A DNA stretch of 38,445 nucleotides, taken from Bacteroidaceae bacterium. GTDB lineage: Bacteria; Bacteroidota; Bacteroidia; Bacteroidales; Bacteroidaceae. Shown here one piece after another: positions 23,653 to 31,574 of this stretch. The stretch's first letter is position 1. Each line of letters begins with the position of its first letter. Made by a program: the position numbers and the translations under genes. The stretch spans positions 1-38,445 of the forward strand of contig JAFYAT010000029.1 of the NCBI GenBank assembly GCA_017540585.1, given 5' to 3'. The notes under the pieces are model-generated. The model saw only the letters and a program-made list of their open reading frames with translations, was not told the DNA's origin and did not search any database.

Positions 23653-24429
23653 CTAAAATTTATCAATTTGACGTAAAATTCTTGCAACACCATCATCATC
23701 CACACTATCCGTGACAACTTTTGCGTACTTTTTCACTTCGTCTGATGCATTTCCCATAGCAACACCCACTCCTGCATGACTCAACATCTCTACATCATTT
23801 CCACCATCTCCGAAAGCCATAACCTCAGAAATGTCGATGCCATAATGCTTTATCACATCATCTATGCCTGTTGCCTTGTTTATACCCTTGCATATACAAT
23901 CGGCAAAATCGGGGTGCCATCTGTGGGCATCACAATTGGTAAGAACATTATTCAAGATATTTTTTTCTTCTTTCTCATCAAAGAAGGCGATAACCTGCAT
24001 CACGTTTTTACCTTCCAAGCCCTCCGAACCCAATTCGGCAGGACGACTGAGATTGAGGAGTTCAAAGACAGCATCAAACTTGTCGTTTGGATTTATCACA
24101 TACGCCGCATCACTCGTAGCAAAGGCCACAGCCATATCTTGCTCACTGGCATAACGAAGCATACGTTCCGCATCATCCTTATCCACAAATTTCTCAAAAA
24201 CAACATTTCCGTCAGCCGTCGTAAAACTTGCACCATTTACAGCCATGATGCCGTCATACTCTAAAGTGCCAAGATTATTTATAAAAGGCACAGGACGTCC
24301 TGTTGCAATAAAAACCTTTATACCTTTCTTGCGAACCTCACTCACAGCATCAATAGTACTCTGTGGTATGGTGTGCGTCTTGAACGATACCAACGTACCG
24401 TCAATATCAAAAAATATCGCTTTAATCAT
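23653..24429 (-). CDS. Cof-type HAD-IIB phosphatase
   Basis: This 258-residue protein belongs to the Cof/YbiV group of haloacid-dehalogenase phosphatases, which hydrolyse sugar phosphates, flavin or pyridoxal phosphates; the substrate cannot be told from sequence. Motif I is FFDIDGTLVSF (Asp nucleophile and Asp+2), motif II is the Thr of IATGRP, and the C-terminal motif is FGDGGNDVEMLSHAGVGVAMGNA. The type IIB cap lies between them. The frame is open to a TTG at 24441, but the ATG at 24429 starts exactly at MIKAIFFDIDGTL, as in homologues. It begins eight bases after the preceding helix-hairpin-helix gene ends, so co-transcription is likely. Confidence 0.9.
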   Translation of the reverse strand: MIKAIFFDIDGTLVSFKTHTIPQSTIDAVSEVRKKGIKVFIATGRPVPFINNLGTLEYDGIMAVNGASFTTADGNVVFEKFVDKDDAERMLRYASEQDMAVAFATSDAAYVINPNDKFDAVFELLNLSRPAELGSEGLEGKNVMQVIAFFDEKEEKNILNNVLTNCDAHRWHPDFADCICKGINKATGIDDVIKHYGIDISEVMAFGDGGNDVEMLSHAGVGVAMGNASDEVKKYAKVVTDSVDDDGVARILRQIDKF

Positions 24430-24437
24430 TTCGTATA

Positions 24438-25376
24438 TCAATATTCAAGATAAGGTCTCAATCTCTCCACATCTTCAGTCGAAAAGATGTTTACCTTCAT
24501 GAGTTGAGCCTCATCCTCTATCCTTCCATACAATCTTCTGTACATAAGTAAGTCGCGCGTCTGCTCATAGCTTATGTACGGATGAGAATTAAGTTTCTGA
24601 AAACTATCTTTATTTATATTTATTTTCTTTATATCGTTCGGCCTTTCCACCTTGAACCACTCAAGTAGTTCAGGAGAAACTTGTTTTATGTCCAAAGTCT
24701 GCTCCACAGAAGCAAAACCGCCAAGGCGACCACGATAGCGTATGATGGCAGAGGAAATGTATTGTCCTACACCAGGCACACTACAAAGTGTTGCGGAATC
24801 TGCCGTATTTATATCAACCTTGGTGAGTGTCTTGAACTTGGCACTCACATATTTTGTCTTTGCAGAATCCGACATACCACGTTCATAATCACGTCTATCA
24901 TCTGCATTACGTGAATCTCGTTCATAATACCGTTCACGAGGATATTCCTGTCTCTGCCTACGATATGCCTCACCTATCCTAATATAAGGACGGAGCATAT
25001 CAAAATCTTCCTTATCCCAGCCATACGTGTCAAGTATCGACTCAGGTGTGGTGAAGCGTTTTCCCTTATTACGGTAATTGACAAGCACCTTCGCTTTCCA
25101 AGGAGCAATACCAAAACCTACGAGAGTAGCGGAATCCACCGTATTGGGGTCAAACTCATGAAGAGGAATATGAGCAATATCCTTCTTCTTCACTCCATAT
25201 CCCTTATTTTCACCTTGTTCCTTAACCTCCGTCTTGTTTGTCTTCTGAGCTTCTGCCAACTTTCCTGTTTGCACAATATCAACCACAAGCAGCACCACAA
25301 CAAGCAATACTGCCACCACGACCAAGACAAGTACTGCCCTACGGTCGCTCTTAGGATAATGTGTAAAATTAAGCAT
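24438..25376 (-). CDS. Membrane-anchored helix-hairpin-helix protein
   Basis: The 312-residue protein has an N-terminal membrane segment (AVLVLVVVAVLLVVVLLVV, about residues 15-33), a charged linker, and three ComEA-like helix-hairpin-helix units: about residues 76-132 (DPNTVDSATLVGFGIAPWKA), 187-248 (VDINTADSATLCSVPGVGQY) and 253-312 (ININKDSFQKLNSHPYISYE). Single HhH units of this kind bind DNA backbone without sequence preference. The middle linker is Arg/Tyr/Asp-rich. ComEA in competence has one tandem HhH unit, so a competence role is not implied. Proteins like this are found across Bacteroidales without known function. A GC-rich inverted-pair repeat separates it from the symporter gene. 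Confidence 0.8.
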   Translation of the reverse strand: MLNFTHYPKSDRRAVLVLVVVAVLLVVVLLVVDIVQTGKLAEAQKTNKTEVKEQGENKGYGVKKKDIAHIPLHEFDPNTVDSATLVGFGIAPWKAKVLVNYRNKGKRFTTPESILDTYGWDKEDFDMLRPYIRIGEAYRRQRQEYPRERYYERDSRNADDRRDYERGMSDSAKTKYVSAKFKTLTKVDINTADSATLCSVPGVGQYISSAIIRYRGRLGGFASVEQTLDIKQVSPELLEWFKVERPNDIKKININKDSFQKLNSHPYISYEQTRDLLMYRRLYGRIEDEAQLMKVNIFSTEDVERLRPYLEY

Positions 25377-25400
25377 AAAACAACACCAAACGGACCTGCA

Positions 25401-25510
25401 GACCCACCCTAGCCCTCCCTACAGGGAGGGGATAGAGTTACCCTAAACGCTACAAAAACGGCGAGCAATGTAACCAAGTTCCCTCCCTGTAGGGAGGGTT
25501 AGGGTGGGTC
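25401..25510. repeat. GC-rich inverted-pair element (110 bp)
   Basis: GACCCACCCTAGCCCTCCCT... at the left end (25401-25431) and its near reverse complement at the right end (25479-25510, ending TTAGGGTGGGTC) face each other across 47 bp. Each arm itself holds the palindrome CCCTCCCT-x2-AGGGAGGG. The right end is one base from the symporter stop codon. It has the outline of a MITE or a REP-type element; no target-site duplication was identified. Confidence 0.8.
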
Positions 25511-25511
25511 C

Positions 25512-26891
25512 TTATTTAAAGTAATCAAACACTCCGAGATTGTCAAGGAACACAATTCCTACAGCAACTGGGGTGACGTACCTAAGACTTATGATGAGCA
25601 GCTTGAAATATGGTGCTTTCAACTCACCATGATTTGATATCTCATCCCTATATAGTTGACGGTCAAGTGCCCAACCTGCAAATATAGCAATCAACATTCC
25701 ACTTATTGGCAAAAGGAACGTGCCAGAGAACTCGTCAAAGAGAGTGAAGATATTCTTGTCAAACAGGGTGACACCCGACAGAGGACCAAAGGACAAGGCA
25801 CAGAGAGTACCCAAGACAAGTACCACGATTGTCACGATTGATGCACCAACACGTCTTGTCACGTTGAACTCTTCTGACACGTATGCCGTGGCAACCTCAT
25901 GGAGAGAGATTGAACTCGTGAGAGCAGCCACAAAGAGTAGGAAATAGAACATGACTGAGAAGATACATGCAACGAGCGAGCCGTCTCCAAATGCTTTCTG
26001 GAACACATTTGGAAGAGATATGAACGTGAGGCTTGCACCCATTCCTACCTCGTCAGGATTCATTCCTATATTGAAGATGGACGGGAAGATGATAAATCCC
26101 GCCATTATCGCTATCAATGTATCTATGACTGACACGTTCAAGGCTGTCTTAGCAAGAGGCGTTGACTTCTCAAAATAACTGGCGTATGTACATAGGCAAC
26201 CCATTCCGAGAGATAGAGAAAAGAAAGCCTGACCCATCGCCTGAAGAACCACCCCGCTCGTAACCTTTGAGAAATCAGGAACAAGTATGAACTTTATTCC
26301 TTTTTCTGCTCCCGGAAGCATGACTGAACACACCACAAGGAGAATGACGATGATAAAGAGCGTAGGCATCATTATCTTTGAGAATTTCTCGATACCTGAC
26401 TGTACACCACGTGTTATCACAACGTGTGAAATTCCCATGAAAAGGAATAGCCAAAGAACAGGAAGATAAGGATTTGACACAAAACCCTCAAATATATTAC
26501 CATATTCTGAAGCCTCAACATCCTTGAATGCGTTTACGGCTGAAAGATAGGTATAATGAATTGTCCAGCCACCCACGACGGCATAATAACAGAGAATGAA
26601 CCAACCCGTGAACACACCAAGTCGTCCCACCCATTTCCATGCGTTTCCGTTTGACAGGATACGATATGCTCCTGCCGTATTTGAATGTGTGTGACGTCCG
26701 ATAAGAAATTCGCTAATCATGATTGGAAGTCCCAGTAATAGGATGCATGCTATATAGATGATTATAAACGCCGCACCACCGTTCTGACCTGTGATAATAG
26801 GGAATCTCCACACGTTGCCAAGACCGACCGCCGAGCCAGCCGCAGCAAGGATTGCTCCCAGTTTACTTCCAAAATTTTCTCTTGTATGCAT
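25512..26891 (-). CDS. NSS-family sodium-dependent transporter
   Basis: This 459-residue inner-membrane protein belongs to the neurotransmitter:sodium symporter family (LeuT fold), which imports amino acids or related compounds with sodium. The first membrane helix carries the family signature GSAVGLGNVWRFP with NGGAAFIIIYI after it. About eleven to twelve membrane segments are visible, as in bacterial members. Helix 6 is marked by GQAFFSLSLGMGCLCTYASYF. Substrate cannot be read from sequence, though tyrosine/tryptophan and branched-chain amino acids are common for this branch. It is transcribed leftward, and its stop touches a GC-rich repeat. No clear promoter box was found before the start. 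Confidence 0.92.
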   Translation of the reverse strand: MHTRENFGSKLGAILAAAGSAVGLGNVWRFPIITGQNGGAAFIIIYIACILLLGLPIMISEFLIGRHTHSNTAGAYRILSNGNAWKWVGRLGVFTGWFILCYYAVVGGWTIHYTYLSAVNAFKDVEASEYGNIFEGFVSNPYLPVLWLFLFMGISHVVITRGVQSGIEKFSKIMMPTLFIIVILLVVCSVMLPGAEKGIKFILVPDFSKVTSGVVLQAMGQAFFSLSLGMGCLCTYASYFEKSTPLAKTALNVSVIDTLIAIMAGFIIFPSIFNIGMNPDEVGMGASLTFISLPNVFQKAFGDGSLVACIFSVMFYFLLFVAALTSSISLHEVATAYVSEEFNVTRRVGASIVTIVVLVLGTLCALSFGPLSGVTLFDKNIFTLFDEFSGTFLLPISGMLIAIFAGWALDRQLYRDEISNHGELKAPYFKLLIISLRYVTPVAVGIVFLDNLGVFDYFK

Positions 26892-26939
26892 ATCCGTCGT
26901 ATTAAATTAAATTGTGTATCGTTCGTGTAAAATGAGGGC

Positions 26940-26980
26940 GGCCCCCTCCTAACCTCCCCTGAGGGAGGAATGCCATCCGG
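26940..26980. repeat. GC-rich hairpin repeat between VanZ and symporter genes
   Basis: GGCCCCCTCCTAACCTCCCC leads into CCTCCC (26953-26958) / GGGAGG (26963-26968) with loop CTGA and ends near ATGCCATCCGG, a word partly shared with the GGATGGCGTTCCC before asnB. The remaining gap to 27152 holds AT-rich TTAACTTTTAATTT-like words (27090-27125) and a weak nested inverted repeat around 27023-27090 (ATCCTAT/ATAGGAT and TAAGGT/ACCTTA). Confidence 0.6.
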
Positions 26981-27152
26981 AACACAGGCATGTTAGCTAT
27001 TAACTCCCATGTTTTTTGTTTTTATCCTATTCCTTTAAGGTTTTCCCAATGAACACCTTAGAGAAAAAAGAATAAGCATATAGGATGAAAAGAGTTTTAA
27101 CTCTTAACTTTTAATTTTTAACTCTTATGCGAGTCAGTACTTAGTCAATACT

Positions 27153-27554
27153 TTAACCCAACTTGAGTTTATCCTTATTTTTCCTATAATAAAGGAAATA
27201 ATAGAAAGCAAGACATATTATGTTGCCAAGGCAGCAACCAAGAGCATTGGCAACAGCATCTAAAGAATCTCCGTTACGGCAAGGAATAAGATAGAGCTGA
27301 ACAAGTTCCATCGTCACTCCAAGCAGCACAGGATAAGAAAATATTGCCCCATCGAAGAGCGGAGTCAACACTCGTTCCTTGCGTACAAAGAACATGTCTA
27401 TCCACATGGCTATAGCCACGCTTCCATACATCACGAAGTGTACCCACTTGTCAATCAATGGCACGCCATCAAGTTGCGGAACCTCTGGAATAGGAATCAC
27501 GCTAAGCACAATAACCACCAAAGAGATTATTGTTGTAAAAATATTCTTCTTCAT
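27153..27554 (-). CDS. VanZ-like membrane protein
   Basis: The 133-residue protein has about four hydrophobic segments and a VanZ-type pattern: PEVPQLDGVPLIDKWVHFVMY near the N-terminus (the conserved D-K-xxH), a charged loop, and MELVQLYLIPCRNGDSLDAVANALGCCLG near the end, where (E)xxQ...R..D..D..AN.xG is the family signature. VanZ itself raises teicoplanin resistance in enterococci, but most family members, including this one, have no known role, so no resistance is inferred. It is a single gene between repeats. Confidence 0.82.
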   Translation of the reverse strand: MKKNIFTTIISLVVIVLSVIPIPEVPQLDGVPLIDKWVHFVMYGSVAIAMWIDMFFVRKERVLTPLFDGAIFSYPVLLGVTMELVQLYLIPCRNGDSLDAVANALGCCLGNIICLAFYYFLYYRKNKDKLKLG

Positions 27555-27568
27555 AAATAAATAAGACA

Positions 27569-27600
27569 GGCCCCCTCCCGACCTCCCCGTGGGGGAGGAG
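27569..27600. repeat. GC-rich hairpin repeat upstream of the VanZ gene
   Basis: GGCCCCCTCCCGACCTCCCC continues into GTGGGGGAGGAG, giving a CTCCCC/GGGGAG-type hairpin with a short loop. It lies 14 bp before the VanZ start (leftward gene), so it may be in its leader. It is of the same wording as the element at 26940. Confidence 0.6.
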
Positions 27601-27629
27601 AAGGAGTTACTAATTTAAGCATTAACACT

Positions 27630-27819
27630 GACCCACCCTAACCCTCCCTACAGGGAGGGGACTGAGTTTCCTTGTTCGCTGATTATTAGCGTTCGGAGTA
27701 TCTTGTTCCCTCCCTATAGGCGAATGAGGGCGCAGAAGAGAGACTAAATGTCTCTCTGTCCCGAAATGAGGGGAGAACAGTGCCCTGTTCGACGGAGGTC
27801 AAAAGGGTTAGGGTGGGTC
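27630..27819. repeat. GC-rich inverted-pair element with an internal insert
   Basis: The left arm GACCCACCCTAACCCTCCCT... (27630-27660) and the right arm (27706-27720 plus 27804-27819, ending TTAGGGTGGGTC) form an inverted pair like the element at 25401. The right arm is interrupted by about 83 bp (27721-27803) that hold two hairpins, AGAGAGAC/GTCTCTCT and GAACAG/CTGTTC. The right end touches the CYTH stop codon (27820). Confidence 0.75.
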
Positions 27820-28287
27820 TTACCACGTCTTATACGGATGCAACATAAGGTGACGATTATAATAACGCTTGTCACCCGTTACCTCTTCGCCGAGGAAATC
27901 AGGCTTCTCGTACGCCTCATCCTCTGAGCCAAGCTCTATCTCTGCCATGACAAGTCCCTCGTTTTCATCAAAGAACTCGTCAACCTCTATCGTATGATTA
28001 CCGCTCTTGATGAGCCAACGATTTTTGTTGATGCGTCCAGGCATACATAGCTTCATGAGTTCATGGGCATCATCCATAGGAATTTCTGTCTCAAACTCAT
28101 AACGCGACATTCCGCCATTGGTCGAAGGTCCCTTGATGGTAAGATAAGCCTTATCATCACGAATGCGGAAGCGAACGGTCTTGCCTGCCTCCGTTGCCAT
28201 ATATCCCTGCTCAATATGTGAATGGGAATAAGCCAGATGCTTGTACTCTCCCACCACAAGAAATTTACGTTCTATTTCTGTATGCAT
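27820..28287 (-). CDS. CYTH-domain protein
   Basis: The 155-residue protein starts with the ExExK signature of the CYTH/triphosphate tunnel metalloenzyme superfamily (EIERKFLV at residues 4-11). Further conserved charged strands follow: KTVRFRIRDDKAYLTIKGP, RYEFETEIP, KNRWLI, IEVDEFFDENEGLVMAEIEL. These line the tunnel that binds triphosphates and metal. Family members include thiamine triphosphatases, tripolyphosphatases and class IV adenylate cyclases; the short bacterial type is most often a tripolyphosphatase-like enzyme, but the substrate here is unknown. It is a lone gene between two GC-rich repeat elements. Confidence 0.9.
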   Translation of the reverse strand: MHTEIERKFLVVGEYKHLAYSHSHIEQGYMATEAGKTVRFRIRDDKAYLTIKGPSTNGGMSRYEFETEIPMDDAHELMKLCMPGRINKNRWLIKSGNHTIEVDEFFDENEGLVMAEIELGSEDEAYEKPDFLGEEVTGDKRYYNRHLMLHPYKTW

Positions 28288-28305
28288 AAAGCCCTATCTA
28301 TCTCC

Positions 28306-28421
28306 GGACCCACCCCCGCCCCCTCCCTGAATGGAGGGGAGTAGTTAGACTGTTCGCCAACATTCCGCATTCACAGTAACTTCTCCCTCCCCATCCAGGG
28401 GGAGGGCTGGGGAGAGGGTCC
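28306..28421. repeat. GC-rich inverted-pair element before prfB stop
   Basis: GGACCCACCCCCGCCCCCTC (left, from 28306) and GGGGAGAGGGTCC (right, ending 28421) form inverted ends, with internal hairpins CCCTCC-GAATG-GGAGGG and CCCTCCCC/GGGGGAGGG. Size (116 bp) and layout match the element at 25401, although the bases have diverged. It fills the gap between the CYTH start and the prfB stop. Confidence 0.65.
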
Positions 28422-28426
28422 GTCCT

Positions 28427-29536
28427 TTATTTTCCCGAGAACTCCATCAAGTATGCCTTGATGAATTCGTCGAGCTTACCATCCATCACACCGCCAACAT
28501 CACTTGTCTGATAGTTAGTACGATGATCCTTCACACGGCGGTCATCAAAAACGTACGAACGAATCTGACTACCCCATTCTATCTTCTTCTTACCTGCCTC
28601 AACCTTCTGCTGTTCTGCCATACGCTTCTGAAGAGCGCGGTCGTAGAGTTGTGAACGAAGGAGACGGAGCGCATTCTCACGGTTCTCCAACTGCTTACGT
28701 GACTCGGTATTCTCGATAAGGATTTCTTCTTCCTCACCTGTATCTGGGTCAACATACTGGTAACGGAGGCGGACACCTGTCTCCACCTTGTTGACGTTCT
28801 GTCCACCAGCTCCACCACTTCGGAAGAGGTCCCAACTAATCTTACTCTTGTCGATTACAACCTCAATAGAGTCATCCACGAGCGGAGTGACAAAGACAGA
28901 TGCAAAAGATGTCATTCTCTTGCCCTGTGCGTTATAAGGAGATACACGAACAAGACGATGTACGCCATTCTCACCCTTGAGGAATCCGTAAGCCTGGTCG
29001 CCCTCAATCTCCATAGTAACCGTCTTGATACCAGCCTCATCGCCATCGAGGAAGTTGCTGATTGTCACCTTATACTTGTGTGCCTCTGCCCATCTCTGAT
29101 ACATACGCATGAGCATGCTTGCCCAGTCCTGTGCCTCTGTACCGCCCGCTCCTGCGTTAATCTTGAGTACGGCATCCATACCGTCAGCCTCCTCACGGAG
29201 CATATTCTTGAGTTCGAGGTCTTCAATAAGCTGGATGGCAGTACGGTAGTATTCGTCCACCTCTTCCTCTGTTGACATTTCGTCCTTGAAGAAGTCGAAG
29301 GCAACTTCAAGGTCATCAGTCGCCGACTTTATCTCTTTGTAGCCGTCAATCCACTTCTGAAGGTCCTTGACCTTCTTCATCTGTGCCTCGGCAGCTTTTG
29401 CATCATCCCAAAAACCTGGAGCCTGAGTACGTAGTTGTTCCTCTTCCACCTGAATAAGTTTCTCGTCGATGGCGAGATAACGATGGAGAGCCTCAGTACG
29501 CTCCACCACATCTTTAAGTTGTTCTGCTGTTATCAT
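28427..29536 (-). CDS. prfB: Peptide chain release factor 2
   Basis: RF2 ends translation at UGA and UAA codons. The 369-residue protein has the catalytic GGQ loop at 244-246 (GGAGGQNVNKVETG) that triggers peptide release, and AGAGGTEAQDWASML in the middle. The stop-codon reading tripeptide, SPF in E. coli RF2, is SPY here (199-201 in RLVRVSPYNAQGKRM). Most prfB genes need a +1 frameshift at an in-frame UGA near codon 26; here the matching stretch (LHRYLAIDEK, from ATG 29536) reads straight through with no stop, so that autoregulation is absent. TGA is used as a stop by several genes in this window (dapF, gldH, rodA, the HhH gene), so RF2 is needed. Confidence 0.95.
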   Translation of the reverse strand: MITAEQLKDVVERTEALHRYLAIDEKLIQVEEEQLRTQAPGFWDDAKAAEAQMKKVKDLQKWIDGYKEIKSATDDLEVAFDFFKDEMSTEEEVDEYYRTAIQLIEDLELKNMLREEADGMDAVLKINAGAGGTEAQDWASMLMRMYQRWAEAHKYKVTISNFLDGDEAGIKTVTMEIEGDQAYGFLKGENGVHRLVRVSPYNAQGKRMTSFASVFVTPLVDDSIEVVIDKSKISWDLFRSGGAGGQNVNKVETGVRLRYQYVDPDTGEEEEILIENTESRKQLENRENALRLLRSQLYDRALQKRMAEQQKVEAGKKKIEWGSQIRSYVFDDRRVKDHRTNYQTSDVGGVMDGKLDEFIKAYLMEFSGK

Positions 29537-29555
29537 AAATTATCAAATTTGGGTA

Positions 29556-29563
29556 CAAAGTTA
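29556..29563 (-). promoter_or_regulatory. Promoter -7 box for prfB
   Basis: TAACTTTG on the minus strand (29563-29556) fits TAnnTTTG, 20 bp before the prfB start. The -33 element is not evident, so confidence is moderate. Confidence 0.55.
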
Positions 29564-29658
29564 GCAAAAAAAAAGGAGAAGAATAGCAGAAGTACATCAA
29601 ATTCCACATTAATAATAAATTCTTCTTTCTTCTTTCTTCATACCTCAGCAAAAATGCG

Positions 29659-29666
29659 TACATTTG
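29659..29666 (+). promoter_or_regulatory. Promoter -7 box for the LptF/G-ribBA unit
   Basis: TACATTTG (29659-29666) fits TAnnTTTG and lies 30 bp before the permease start. The upstream pyrimidine-rich stretch (TTCTTTCTTC) gives no clean TTTG at -33. Confidence 0.6.
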
Positions 29667-29696
29667 CACCTTGAATATAAGGAATAGATTCGAACA

Positions 29697-31574
29697 ATGC
29701 GATTCATAAAGAGATTAGATGTTTTCATACTCAAAAGTTTCCTGATGCTGTTTTTTGGTACGTTCAGCATCAGTCTTTTTGTCGTATTGTTGCAGTTCTC
29801 TTGGCGTTACATAGATGACCTTGTGGGCAAGGGTCTCGACCTCATCACGCTCGTACAGTTCTTCTGGTACGCCACACTATATCTTGTGCCTGTGGCTCTT
29901 CCTCTTGCCGTACTCCTCGCCTCACTCATCTCAATGGGTAACATTGGCGAACGACTTGAGCTTCTTGCCATCAAGGCTGCGGGTATCACACTATTTCGAA
30001 CTCTCCGACCTGTCATGATAGCATCAATCATCATTTCAGGTATTTCTTTTTATTTCCAGAATGTTGTCGTACCAGATGCCGACCGTAAGTTCATGCTGCT
30101 CTACCACTCTATCGAGATGAAGTCGCCTGAACTTGAGATTCCTGAAGGCGTGTTCTACTCAGGCATACGTGGCAACAATATCTATGTAGAGAAGAAGAAC
30201 AAGGAGACAGGTATGCTCTACAACGTGATGATTTACAACTTTGCTTCAGGTACGAGCAATCCTCACATCATCATAGCCGACTCTGCTCTGCTCCAGACAA
30301 GTTCGACAAAACAGCAGCTGCTCCTGCATCTCTACAACGGTACTCAGTTTGAGAATACCGACAACACAGGATTCCAGCAGGGACGCTCCAACGTTCCTTA
30401 CCGCAGGGAGACTTTTGTGGAGAAGCATTTCATCATAGACTTCGACACCAACCTCAATATGCTTGAGGGCGACACGTTTGACGAGTATGCCAAGACACAA
30501 ACCATAAGTCAGATGCTCGAGAGTATCGAGGAACGTGTTGGTCAATGTGACAGTCTTGGACGTGCCATATACGAGGAGTCAAAGCGCGACTACAGCATCT
30601 ACAACACATCGATGTTCTACAGCTATAACCATGAAGACATGGTGGCAGAACCTGTCAGCAGCGCCGAGGCAACGCAGAAGCAAGACAAAGACAAGGCAAA
30701 GACACTTGCCAAGACAGAGTCGATAGACATAGACACAGCTTTCTCACATCTTGGTTCGGTAAAGCAACAACAGATACTGCTTCAGGCTATGCAGAGAGTA
30801 CAGTCTGCCGAGTTCCGCACAAGCTATCAAGAGAGTGCAATGAACTACAGCAACTGGTTCCTTCGCAGCTACTGGGTAGAGATTTATCAGAAACTGTCCA
30901 TGTCGCTTGCATGCTTCATGTTCTTCCTCATCGGTGCTCCACTCGGAGCCATCATCCGCAAGGGAGGACTCGGAATGCCAGTTGTGGCTTCGGTATTGAT
31001 ATTCATCTTCTACTATATCGTCAACAACGCGGGAGTGAAACTCGGACGTGAAGGTGTAGTGCCAGTCGAATTGGGAGTATGGATGAGTACTCTTATCCTC
31101 ACACCAATCGGAGTGTTCCTCACGGTAAAGTCAAATAACGACTCAGCCGTATTCAATATGGACTCATACAAGGAGTTCTTCCGCAAACTCTTAGGCATAC
31201 GACAGAAGCGTAACATACGCATGAAGGAAGTTATCATCAACGACCCTGACTACGGATATGCCGAGACACTCATCGACGAAATCAGCAGTCGTTGTCGCAA
31301 GTATATGAAGGATAAGAAACTGAAACGTTTCTCATACTACCTCAAACTATACTTCGGCAAAGGTGACTCTTCAGACATCAGGGATATATGCGAAAAGATA
31401 GACTATCTCGTTGACATGCTGTCCAATTCAAAGAAGCGACAGGTCATAGCAGACCTCAATCACATGCCTATAGTCGATTATCACTCATTCCGCTATTGGC
31501 GAAGAGTTCGTAACGACATGAGACACATAATAAAAACAGGTGATAAACTAAAAAATTCAATAAATGGCAAATAA
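29697..31574 (+). CDS. LptF/LptG-family permease
   Basis: LptF and LptG form the membrane part of the ABC transporter that extracts lipopolysaccharide from the inner membrane. This 625-residue protein has the family layout: three N-terminal membrane segments ([38 protein letters not shown] and [13 protein letters not shown]), a large periplasmic domain, and three C-terminal segments starting with [20 protein letters not shown] and ending near residue 475. The ~150-residue charged C-terminal extension and the long periplasmic part make it much longer than the ~365-residue E. coli proteins; I cannot say whether it acts as LptF or LptG. It overlaps ribBA by 11 bp. Confidence 0.88.
   Translation: MRFIKRLDVFILKSFLMLFFGTFSISLFVVLLQFSWRYIDDLVGKGLDLITLVQFFWYATLYLVPVALPLAVLLASLISMGNIGERLELLAIKAAGITLFRTLRPVMIASIIISGISFYFQNVVVPDADRKFMLLYHSIEMKSPELEIPEGVFYSGIRGNNIYVEKKNKETGMLYNVMIYNFASGTSNPHIIIADSALLQTSSTKQQLLLHLYNGTQFENTDNTGFQQGRSNVPYRRETFVEKHFIIDFDTNLNMLEGDTFDEYAKTQTISQMLESIEERVGQCDSLGRAIYEESKRDYSIYNTSMFYSYNHEDMVAEPVSSAEATQKQDKDKAKTLAKTESIDIDTAFSHLGSVKQQQILLQAMQRVQSAEFRTSYQESAMNYSNWFLRSYWVEIYQKLSMSLACFMFFLIGAPLGAIIRKGGLGMPVVASVLIFIFYYIVNNAGVKLGREGVVPVELGVWMSTLILTPIGVFLTVKSNNDSAVFNMDSYKEFFRKLLGIRQKRNIRMKEVIINDPDYGYAETLIDEISSRCRKYMKDKKLKRFSYYLKLYFGKGDSSDIRDICEKIDYLVDMLSNSKKRQVIADLNHMPIVDYHSFRYWRRVRNDMRHIIKTGDKLKNSINGK

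Noticed and set aside
24438-25376. ComEA competence protein
   Set aside because: It has three HhH-type units and a different layout, with no competence genes nearby.
27153-27554. VanZ-like gene as an antibiotic-resistance gene
   Set aside because: There is no vanA/B-type cluster here, and most VanZ-domain proteins are unrelated to glycopeptide resistance.
25401-28421. Insertion sequence
   Set aside because: The inverted-pair elements carry no open frame for a transposase and no target duplication could be identified, so they are listed as repeats only.
31500-31563. FMN riboswitch before ribBA
   Set aside because: ribBA starts inside the upstream coding region, and none of the conserved FMN-element words were seen.
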